Shown one piece after another: positions 51,601 through 63,600 of a stretch of 64,000 bases of DNA (within the stretch, counting starts at the first letter, position 1; each line of letters starts with the position of its first letter). The notes under the pieces are model-generated. The model was not told the origin of the DNA. It was given only the letters and a program-made list of their open reading frames with translations, and did no database searches. Both the position numbers and the translations under genes were made by a program. The stretch is from Metellina segmentata (lineage: Eukaryota > Arthropoda > Arachnida > Araneae > Tetragnathidae), in the NCBI GenBank assembly GCA_947359465.1, contig OX375876.1, positions 81,614,359 through 81,678,358 of the forward strand, given 5' to 3'.

Positions 51601-54600
51601 TCTCTCGCCAAATTGTAAAGCAATTACAACTAATTGTTTAACATTTTAAATAAATGCCAAAATATCTTTATTCCTATTCCTAGCTTATTTTTCTTGATAA
51701 GCAAGAAAATTAAATTTATAAAACACACCATCACAGTGGCCAATCTTCACACATTAAAAATAAGAAACCTTAAAAAAGCATATAGTAAAGTTCTCTTTAC
51801 CACAATTTACAAACTCTAAAGTGAATTACTTTGCTTATACTTCTTATCTTAAGTAAATTATTTTGGCTATATATTTTCATAAATATTTTTATTTTATAAT
51901 TAAATCAACTTTAAATCAAATAAAACTTAAAATTAATAACTCATATTATCCAAGAAATAATTTAACTTTTTAAACAATCACAAATATTGTCCTTAATAAA
52001 AGCATCATTTTGAAAATTTACGCTGAAAAAAATAGCTGCAGTCTATGTTTAAAGTGGTAGCCATCACATTGGCGCTTCTAAAGTCGCCAAAGAAAAAAGT
52101 TATAATGATTTTGAAATAACTGTCTAGAATATTCAAAATGAAAATTTAAACTTTCTGCTTGCCATAAAGACGAAAGTTTTTAAATGCTTTGAAAAATATA
52201 AAGGATATAGAAGACTACTTCGATCCCTGTAGAAGCGAGATATTGAGATTCAACTATACATCGGGTTAAAACACAATAACGGATCATTACGGCTATTTGG
52301 CCCTTCTGTGCTACATTATTTAAACTTTAGTCTAATGACAGACAGTAAAAATCACATTTATTTAGATTTTGACGAAGGTAGTCTTGAAAATGTGCACCCA
52401 ATCTATAAGTTATAACATAGCCTAACTTGTCTTTGTGTACTTTTTAAACTTTTGTGTAATCTTATTACATGGAAACACCTCAGAAAATAAATCACTGGAA
52501 AGGCTGGCATGTCTCTCAGAAGCATAATATATAGCTTTGTTTAAAGCCTTTATGATTACTGCTCTTAATACACTTTTGTTTGCTATATAAGAGCTTAAAT
52601 TATTCGGTTTTGAAGCTACAGGTGGAGAGCACTCTGAATTTTCAGGTCTACATACAGAGTTCCCACTCTTTTTTTTTTTTATAACTAAAAATAGGAATTT
52701 CTAAGGACAAAATAAGGACTAAAAAAAATCATTGAAGAAACCACATTATATAATTTAATACTTGACTTTCGACCAAGTGGAGATGCACTTACAGATTAGT
52801 TATAATCATATAACACAGTAGTTCGTAAAAAATTAATATTTAAGTCTATTTTCTAAAAATTATACTCAAATATGGCACACAAAAAATGAGATTTTTCATA
52901 AGCCCAGTTTGATTTTTACAAAATTCAGCAGTTAATATAGGGACATTTACATGTACACATATTAGTAAGTACATAAACAAAGTATAGAATGGAGACCGCA
53001 AGAAAAAAAACCTTTTGTTTTTCTTTTATATCTCTTTGCAGTGCATTTGATTTTATAAAAAGGGGGAAAAGTTGAGTTTAATGAGAACCGGCAATACCAA
53101 GCCCATAAATCGCCACCAAATGGGTTTGGTGTCGCCCAGCTGCTGTTGCGGATTTGATTTAGTTTCTTTTCATATTGTTTTGTGTTTGCTTTTTAATGGC
53201 CTTTGGAGGAGTGTATGAGTCATTTTCTAGCATATTGCTGCTCATACATAGGAAACACCACTTTGTGTTGTCTGGGTCAGTCAGGTCCTAATCCACCAAC
53301 ACTTTCATTTTTGAAAATTTCATAATTTTTTTTATAAGAAATATATATTTTTTTGCAATTATATTGCTTTCCTTGTTATGTCTGCAGCTTCAGCCCACTT
53401 ATGAAATTTAAATATTACTCACCCCAGTAATTATTTCATATATATACACTTTCATAAATTCACAATAAAAATGAATTAAAAAAGAAGTAAATGGAAAAGG
53501 ATTGCAAGTTGTATACGCCAGTCAAATTTGACTGGATCGGAGACTGAACGAGTTTCAAAGAAAACATTTTCCCATGAACTGAAACAGATAAGAAATATGC
53601 AAAAACTATGATAAATTTATAAAATTTGCAATAAGGTTAAAAATTTTTATGCAATTTTATAGAATGGATACATAGAGTACTTTAATAAAACAAAATTAAT
53701 TTGAAGATAATCATCTAAGCTGACGATGGAAATGGATTGTGCATGGCATAACAAAAGCTAAATAAAATTTAAGCACAGTCGGCTGTTGAGTATTTGTTAC
53801 AGGAAGGGAAGCAGTACTTGCTCAGGCAATGATTGAAGGGGCAGCAAAAGTATCAGATGATGCATAGACTTTAAAAAATGCATTTCCTTCTCTTAAGAAA
53901 AAAAAAATTGATTTCATACCTTTTCTACAAAAAAAATCAGTAAATCTTTCAAAGAAATTCGTCAAGCTACGTCAAAAATGAACGTAAATATGCTTTTTAA
54001 ATGAAGAAAATGAATATCCTTCCAAAGAAAGAAGATGCGGTGACTGGGGAGTAAATTTTTCTTTTCTATCTTTATATTTAATATATTTGGCAATATTGTA
54101 ATTTGTCACTTTGATTAGTCATGCTGAAATTACTAGTTTTAATTAATGTTGCAGATTTTTGCAGTAAACACATATAAATATATTTTTTAACACCAAATTT
54201 CCCCCAGTGATGCTAAAAAAAAAACCCACAAAATTTCTGCTAGAAATACTGATTAGGCAACTCGGGTATCGCGCATGCATTAAGAAAGCATCGAAATCGA
54301 TGCCGCTGAGCAACAACATCTTGACACTGGAAAATTGCAATGTCACGATGACAGCGAGATCTACGCTACTTAAGGAATAGCCGTGTAAGATCAAGAAAAA
54401 TCGCGATGTCCGCGAGATCTGCTCTAGTCTGTCATGATGCATTGCCATCGTGAAAATTACCAATGTGACAATGTCGACCTCACACCAGTTTTTCACAATG
54501 TAACGCCTAGTCATACCCCTATTGTATATAAAACGTTGCTAGGACATCCGGTTTTTCAAAGCTTGAAATATACACTCATTCGCTAGAAACACTAATGACG

Positions 54601-57600
54601 CCATATTCTTAAAAACAACCAAAATCACCTAAACAATTAAAAAGCATGAAAAACAACAACAACACAAAAAGCGGAAGATTCTCATGACTGATTGTCAAAT
54701 GCGACCAAATTCAAATTGAGAAGAGATCCAATCAGTGATGTCACAATCTCTTGCGAAAATATAAATATTTAATTGCAAAATTATTTATTAAAATAAAATC
54801 AAATGTATAAGGTATCTATCTGGTGTAAAAGTTTCAGCAGATTTCAAATATGTTGAAATTTTTACTCTATTAACGGTCTAGGAGATTGTAAAAAAAATTA
54901 ATTTAGAATATTTTGATCTTTTATGCTGCTACCATTCTAAGGAAAGCAATAACAATTAAATACGTCATTAAATAAATTTTAAAATGTACTAGATTGAATT
55001 TTAAAATTCGGGCTTCATACTAAAATTCCAAAAAATTAGGACTACCTGTTTGCCAAATCCCATTACTGTAAGTGCCATAGATTTGTCAGGAACTTGCACA
55101 TAACAAACAGACAGTTCATTTTATAATAGTAGAGACACATACCTCCATATAAGGGTCTTTCAAAGCAATCTTAAAGATATTTATTGCTGGATTAATGTAC
55201 TTTGCTTGCAAAGGATCTGCAAACAGAGAAGCTGAAAACAGACTTTCATATAATATTAACCGACAGTTTTCATTAGTATAAGGGTAAGGGAACTTCTTTG
55301 CTGGATGCATATAAAGTTGTATTTTCATTGAAGTCTTGAAAAGAGTATTAGAAATTTCCTAAAAAATAATAAATGTATTTTTAACTCAAATTTAATATTA
55401 ATTGTATTACAATATGTTCATAGGTAACGAAATAAATACTTATACAGTACAAAGTCCCAAATTGTTGAGAATCCTTACGTTTTGCTAACCACTGGGTTTT
55501 TTTCCCTCACTTTTTTACATCTTTCTGACAACTTCTAAAGAACAAGGAGTTAAACCTGGACCTAATTGATGAAAAACGTGAAATAACGGACAAGTTCAGA
55601 GTAAATACCACACAGAAAAATTGGAAGATTGGCAAGTAAAATTTGTTGCATCGTATTAAAAAGGTTTTTTCCTTTAAAAAAAATGATTCCTATTTATATA
55701 TATGATATTTCACTATTGCAAACACAAAATTCTTGCAAGGGGGGTTAGAATAAAACTTTTTTGACAAAAAATGCAAAATAATCCGAAATGGCCAAGGTAA
55801 GTAGAATTCCAGATCTGGGACTTTGTACTGCATTATAGATATATATATATATTATAAATACTTACATCTACTAATCTCTTATCCATATAAGAGCCACCAG
55901 TTGTAAATATATTTTGCACCACTAGAAAGAAAGTAAATTCAAACTTCAGTATTCAGTCACTATATACACTACTTCTGTCACAATGTCAGAATAAAATATT
56001 TGACAGGGCAGCAGCATGCACCTGTAAAACACTTAACAATAGTTAGTTAACGCTGCACAGGAGCAACACGATCGTCTGAGATCAAGAGCAACAGCTTGTA
56101 ATTTTGAACCACTTATAACAACACCTGAGCTGGTTTGAACCACAGTCAAATGACGAGGTCAGCACCTGAGCAGGCACACCACTCTCCAAACTTCCGCACC
56201 ATGCCAACATCAGGACATTAGAGGCCACAGCAAATTTAATGTGCACCTCATGTACACAAAGATCATTGGCTGAACCGAGTATTGAACTCGCAACCTTTCA
56301 GTTGCTAATTTATTGTTCTGACTTAAATGTAATTTTTTTTTTAATGTATACAAATTGTTCATACAGCAGTGTTGGGGGGGGGGAGATAAACGAAAATATT
56401 AAATAAAGCAAACACAATATTGGAAAATAATCAACTTTCATTGCTGATTGCTTCTTAAAATCTGGATGGTTGACTTAGCTAAAAAACATACCCATACTTG
56501 GCAAAAAATCGCCACATTTTGTACCTGTCTGCCATAGATATGGAATTATGTATGGAAAGACAAGAGGGGGCCCCATGACATTACGCACAGATATCGTGCA
56601 ATCCGTCCCATTTGGTGGCTTCAATTTCCTGGCAAATGACATTCAAAGCAGTTTGACCTTTTTACCTTTATTGAAAATTCGTATCAGCATATACTGGAGT
56701 CATTTCTGTCTCCAAATGGCAAACACAATAATAGATGCCTGTTGAATCATTGGCCATTGACGATCGGCAAGTCCTAAAAAGATGTATGGCCGTGGAGCAT
56801 GTCTAGTCTCGTTATCGCTATCATCGAGTGCACTTACTTGATCACCTGATTTATCATTCTGAGAGTGGGGCAATTAGAATTCCTTAGAGACTTGAAGCTA
56901 ATAAAAAATGTATCTACAAATTGACTGAATTTTTAATTAGCAAAGTAAAACTTTTGCTCGCCATTGGCAAGCGGAAATTTTGTGCCCTGAAATAGCACAC
57001 TATTAACTAAATTCAATTTATTATTTGAGGAACGGACCAGTACTTAGGACCATTCACTTTTATTTTCCAACGCTGTGGAGGGTATATGCATTGATCCTTT
57101 GAAAAATTCATTACACTGCTAGCTTAACTAATCTGTATAAATGTAGTTGAAACTTGGAAAGTAAATGTTAATTTATCCATCTGATAATTGAAAGTTAATA
57201 AAACATATTATGGATTGAAACAGAAAACTATTCTAATGATAGTGAATTTTTTACCGCAAGCTCAAAATTCCACTAAATTGGCATGTTCTGGGGGAATACT
57301 ATCACTTATTTTTTGCTGTTCACAGAGAAAAGTTCCATTTTCTTCTATGCTATGTATAAGCCCTTGTGTTTGGAATAATTTGGAAATACTATGTGAAAAA
57401 TAGACATGTGATTTCAATTTATATAGTTTCATGCTTTGTCTCATTTTTAATACAAATAAATTTTTTTCCCAAATAAGTACCTCTTTTAAAGCTAAATATT
57501 AATAAGCAGGAATTTATTTTATGAATTTTGTTACAAGATCCTTAACTTCCTATTAGTAATATGGGTTTTTTTTTCTAAAATAATTTGATCCAAGAAACAT

Positions 57601-60600
57601 TTGTACATTTTAGTCATACATAATACTAGACACTCTGTGATCAGCAGTGATTTGCCTGTCACAGATCTTTTTGTAGGGTCAGGTGTGACCACTGCTTTCT
57701 AACAACCAGTGATTGCTACGGATACCAACACCACAGGCAACGCTGTGATGGCCTCAAAGTGGGTAGTTATAAATAAATGTCAAGATTAATTAAAAAATAT
57801 TTTTAGATAAAATTTAAAATTTGGGCTGGACATAAATGAAACTGACACTGAAAACATTAAAAAGAAAATAATAATTTTAAGAACGAGTCCCACTTCTACT
57901 CGACATGACACAGGTTACAATTTAAAAATTATTATTTTAAAGATCATATTTAAAATATCGATATGGTGTAAAATTTTGAGCAGATTTCAAATCCGTTGAA
58001 ATTTTCACTATCTTTAACGATCGCAAAGATAGAAAACTTCAGTCTTCGCTAGCAAGGAAGTTATATTAATCAACAACGTATATCAAAACAAGCTAGAATC
58101 GAAAAACTTGGCATGGTTAAAAAGGCATTAGGACAAAAAAACTTAGTATCTGTCCTTTCTTTAATGTGACATCAGCTCCGTTGTAACTTTGGCACAATTC
58201 CAAGAGGTAGTTGCAAAATCCTTTATTTTCTTCAATCCCGGAACTATGACTTAACTTTCCCCCCAAAAAACGGAAGGTGAAAGAACTAATAAATTAAAAA
58301 AATGTTCTTGATTAAATTTTAAAATTTGAGCTGGACACAAAAATCTACCATCAGAGTACTTAAATTCATTATTATAAGTGCTATGGATTTGTCCGAACAC
58401 TGCTTACACACACACAGCATACATCACCTTCGGCTGCAATCACATTGTTTTGTTTTATTTCAAACACGATGTCATCGTCGCTAGGCATATCCGAAGTACA
58501 CACTTAATCATAACACGATTCAAAGTTTTCAATTTATCTTGGGGGGGGGGGAAGGAGAGGAGGAACGATTCTGTGCCTTTCAAGCCACATAGCAATCCGT
58601 AGGTTTACATCTTCGTCGTCCACAATGCTGTTTTCCTTGAGAATTGTTGCAGCTGTGACTTGTCTCCCAAGACTTCTTCAGTAAAACAATTGCTTCCAAA
58701 AGAGACGTTGCAATTGGTGCAAGACTTTCGGCCACAACATATTTAAGGTGCACCAGTCACCTCTACACCATATGCTTAAAAAAATCCATGCACCGACTCG
58801 GACAGAATCTCAATGGAATCAAACCTATTATACACAAGAATTAAACTAGGAAGATTTTAAAAACTTCCAGTCAATGAATGGATAAAACACCATTTATTTA
58901 TGATTTTAGTTGGGAGAAACAGGGATTTGGCTTCAATTGCTGAAAGTGAGCCAAATCCTTAGTCAAATTTAAAAATTACTGGAGGAAATACGGAATTGTA
59001 TAATGAAAGAAAATGAATTTCAAGAATAACTAATATACATATAGAAGGGCTTAAAATAGAAAATTACTGGTTCAGTAGTCCTGCTAATCTGAGGTAGCTT
59101 TTTATCCCTCTCAATGTCAAAAATGTTATGTATTGGCTTGCTGAATCATGGGAAAAAAATTAAGAGACAATAAAGAACAACTGGCATAATATCCTGACAA
59201 TTAGACCTCAAAGACAACAATAAAAAGAAGAAAAAAATAGAGAACATTTTTAAATTAAAAACCAACGCAGCCAAGAGAGTTTCTGCTCAAAAACAAACTT
59301 GAGATTTGGTTCAGGGCTCCTAACAGGTTTCAAGGTCTAAAAAGGTGAGAAATTGAACCAAAAAGGTGACAAAAAGTGACTAATCAAGCAAAAAAAAGTA
59401 ACAAATAACAATAATGCTAAATATATTCAAGTATAAAGAAAGAAAATAAAAAGATCCTCCCCAGCTACCTATATCTTTTCTTTCTTTGTAAGGATATTTT
59501 TAGTTTCTTCATCTAAAAAATATATAATTTAAAAATATTAACATAAAATTAAAAAAAAAAAAATCGGAATTATGATTTTTTAATTCGTTTATTTTTGACA
59601 CAGCTTAAAGAATTTCTTCTTTTTCTTTGAAAAATTATGTCTTATTTTTTTGTTGTTGAAAAAGTCTGAAATTAATTTTGTCTTTTCATATGTTTCAGAG
59701 TAAATACCAAAGAGAAAAATTAGAAGATTTGCAAGTAAAATTTCTTGCATTGTTTTTTAAAAAAAATTCCTATTTATATATTCTTTCTACTTATTTCTAT
59801 TTATATATCTGCTATTTTAGTATTGCAAATGCAAAATTTGCGCAGGGGAGGTTAGATTAAGGTTTTTTTTGACAAAACATGCAAATAATCCGAAATTTGG
59901 AATGGCCGAGGACCTGAGGATTACAGATTTTGGACTGGATAAAAAATTACATGTATACATGAAAGGATTTATCCTTAAGTTATAGAAACAAAATTCTTAT
60001 ACACAATTTCTCTGAAAATGGAAAAAAATTTTCCTTTTCATAGAGGAAATTTCCCTTTTCCCTGCATTGACGCGATTTCGGGAGTGAACCAAAGATTATG
60101 CGAAGTTGCGGATTTTCGATTCTTTAGCATAGAAATTCCGGAGCACTTGGTAACTCTGCTAGTTTCGCAGTCTGAAGAACTGGTTCCAGTAAACATCAAT
60201 AGGCTTCATTCTAAATCCTTCGTCCTCAAATTCTCTTTTGAGTTATTTCCACTCATCCAGTAGTACGTCTGTCGGGACATCCCATAGCATTACTCTTGCA
60301 AATTCTAATACTTGTCAAACACTCTCGCCACTGAGTCTCTCAAGAGGACCAAGACAGGATAAACTTTTAAGGAGAGATGAACGGAAGGAGGATTTCTTCA
60401 AAAGATATTTAACACTGGCAATGTAATGCTTCTGAGCCCTTAGAAAAAAGAAATTCCTTTCCTTCTCTTTCACATTTTGTAGCGCTCTAGAAATTTCATC
60501 TCCAATCACAATATCAGCTAGAGGCAACAGTTTCTTAGGACATCCCATTTATCCATTTTCAAATCTCAAAATAGTTCCCCTTCATAGATCCTACGTAAAA

Positions 60601-63600
60601 TTGTTCTTGTCAACAATACAAGTTGAGAATGAAGGTTATGTATAAGAGGTTCCTTTTTCTGAAGAAATTCAGTCACACGATTAAATATACTTGCACTTAA
60701 TACAACAAATATCACCTTAGCCTTCGTAGTTTCTCTTCTAAGGAAATGAACAATTTTTTTGTAGCCTGGTCTTTGTATCATGTTAGGCTTCCTTATTGGA
60801 ATGTTGTCAAGGAAATATTTTCGCACTGCAATCCACTGTTCAAGCAACCTTTCAGCAGCTGGCTTTAGGCTTAGCCACCTGCTTGAACAATGTTTGATGA
60901 AATAGTGAGTGGGAAGTTTCAAGTCTTCTTGAATTTGTTTGTATGTTGACCAATGCTTAGGCCACTGATTAAAAAATCTGTGAATAGTAAAAATTAGTTC
61001 AGACACATCTTCCCCTAACTCTTTTAGACCTTTAAGAAAAGCATTATGTATTGTGTGAATCTTACATGTCCCAATGTTAATTTCTTTTTTTTTCGGGTAG
61101 AAAGTAATGAGTCATTAATCTTTTTAAAAACTGACTTTCACTAATAAAACCTCAAGAATTTGTAATAATCAACTTCGATGATAACAGAGAATGATTATCA
61201 ATATGTTCGCAACAGTCCTTCAATATTTAACCCTCTGGATACAGAGACGGACAAAAATTTTGCATTCTCAGGTTACTGAAGGCTTTGGAATCTTTCAGAT
61301 CTCAAACTCCTGAAGGTCATTAAGATTTCCATGCCCTCATTTCTGTGCCACAAAGAGAGCAACGCGTGAATAGCCTCCATTCCGTAGACAGGAATGTCGG
61401 GGTTCTTGATGGGGAGCTTAGAGCGTGTGAGGTTGATGATTTATTCCCTCAAAAACTTTGCCGAAGACACCTTTGAGTGTAAATTATCATACATGTTGAA
61501 GATTCCACCGTCCTTTCAGAGTTTTCCCTGACGTATCTATACCCTCTGGACATAATCAGATCCACAATAAAAACTGCAACATGTGGTGACAAAGGTACTA
61601 AATGCATTACCTCTCCTCCTGGGTTAACGTTGAATTACTATCAGCTTGATCCGTCCGGTCTCTTGAAATCTCCATTCTCGTCTTATTCCAGAATCCGAAA
61701 ATAAAATGGGTCTGTTGAGACTGCCCTCAGATTTGTGTATGGAGGATGTTATCCCCCCCCCCTTTTAAGTGACCACTGGCATCGATCACCATTTACGATC
61801 TGTCAGCGTCTGACCTCCTAGAGGGTTCCTCCTTTTGTTCGACCCTGTAGAGGGTGTCGGATATGCCCTTTAAACTTCGCTGCTTCGTTTTACTGATAGC
61901 CTTTTCCTGCGGGAAAATTTCCAGAACTTGCTGCTAATACAACCCGGGCAACATGAAGTATTCTTTTACAATTGAAACGGTACGCTTTTGAAACCATTCT
62001 TGCGGTGGAATGTAGCACGCATTTCGAAATTGAATGCGTGCGAACCCTGTTTTTTTTTTAGAGGAAATGAATTTTTTAATTGCTTACCAAAAATTTTTCT
62101 TCAAATATAATTTAAGAACTTAAAAACCCCCTGAAAAGGTGACAAAAAATAAAAAGATGACGTGTTAGGAGGCCTGTTGGTTTTTTTTCGTGGGCGCAAA
62201 ATCCTGACGATTCTAAGGCACTTACAGCAATGAGATTTGGCACTAACGCAGTCATCATTTTTTTGCAATTTATGGGTCACAGCGAAATTTTAAAGTTCAA
62301 CCTAGAAGATTTTTAAATGAATTTATAGTTTTATTCTCTACCCGCATCTTCAAATGCGTTTCGTTCGGACAAAAGAAGAAACCCCCTAAAATGAGCTTTA
62401 AAAAAAAAAAAGATTGCATATTCTGCCCTTTGCATTAAAAAAAATAATAGAAAGAAACAGATTACATTTCCTGTCCCCTTTTCAGTGAATGAGGGCAAAA
62501 AATAAAAAACACTGACTGGGATTCATAAGTTTCCCCCCGTAAAATCGGAATTGCTAAAGATAGATTATAAATTTCATCGGATTTGAAAACTGCGGAAAAT
62601 TTTTACTTTAGATTGATACCTAAAAATATGATTTTCTTTAAATAAATAATTTTTAAATTGAATATATCTTCAATGGATTTGAAATCTGTCGAAAATTTTA
62701 CACCAGGTAAGTACCTTACATCACAGTGTTGCCCGTGGTATTGGTTTGCGCCATGGGCAACGCTGGGCTAGCCACGTAGTGGCTAGTAGTATATAAAAAT
62801 GAATTTTCTCTTCGATTTTATTATATAGTCTGCATAATCCAAGTTGGTGTCGGTCCTTATCAACGGGACTATACTGTATTTAGGAACAAAAATTTGACCA
62901 AAAAAAGTACCTTGTAATGCTTCAAGGCAGCATTCTTCCCTAAAAGTATCCACTTTTAGGGAAGTTGTTGTTGTTACTGTTGGATCCGCAGCTATATCCG
63001 TAAGCAACTCCTGAATGAGAGTGCTGTCATTAGCAATTTCATATGAACCCTTTGCACCATATTGCTTTAACCATAAATGGAGTGTTTTCCAAGTAGTAGA
63101 TCGTACCTGCCTAAAATAGAAGGCAAATGGTAAAAAAAAAGGACGTTCGGCATACAATATCTATACAATTAATTTTGGAATAGGAATATTCTATGCCAAT
63201 CCTGGAACATTACTGAAGTGTACACAAATGTTTCATAAATTTAAAAACCTTTCTGAGAAATAATTTTTAATATTAGTGGTTATATATAGGATCCATAGCA
63301 CCAAAATTTATTTTCATGGAATAAATAGTTTTAAAATCAGAGCAAAACAAACCAAGTCTATTTCCTATGTTATTTAAAAGGTGCAAGACCCTTTAAACTG
63401 AAAAACATTTAAGGAATAGACACTTTGAATACCTAGAAATGTTAAAGGTGGGTGGTCTGGATTTTATGATATAGGATAGTAAAAGTGGCAGAGAAAAAAA
63501 AACTATTAACAAAGAATTGTAGACTAAAACTATAATAAATATGCATTTTTACCACGAGGAAGATGTATTCATATCTGCTGACTTTGTGGCAGAAATCGAT

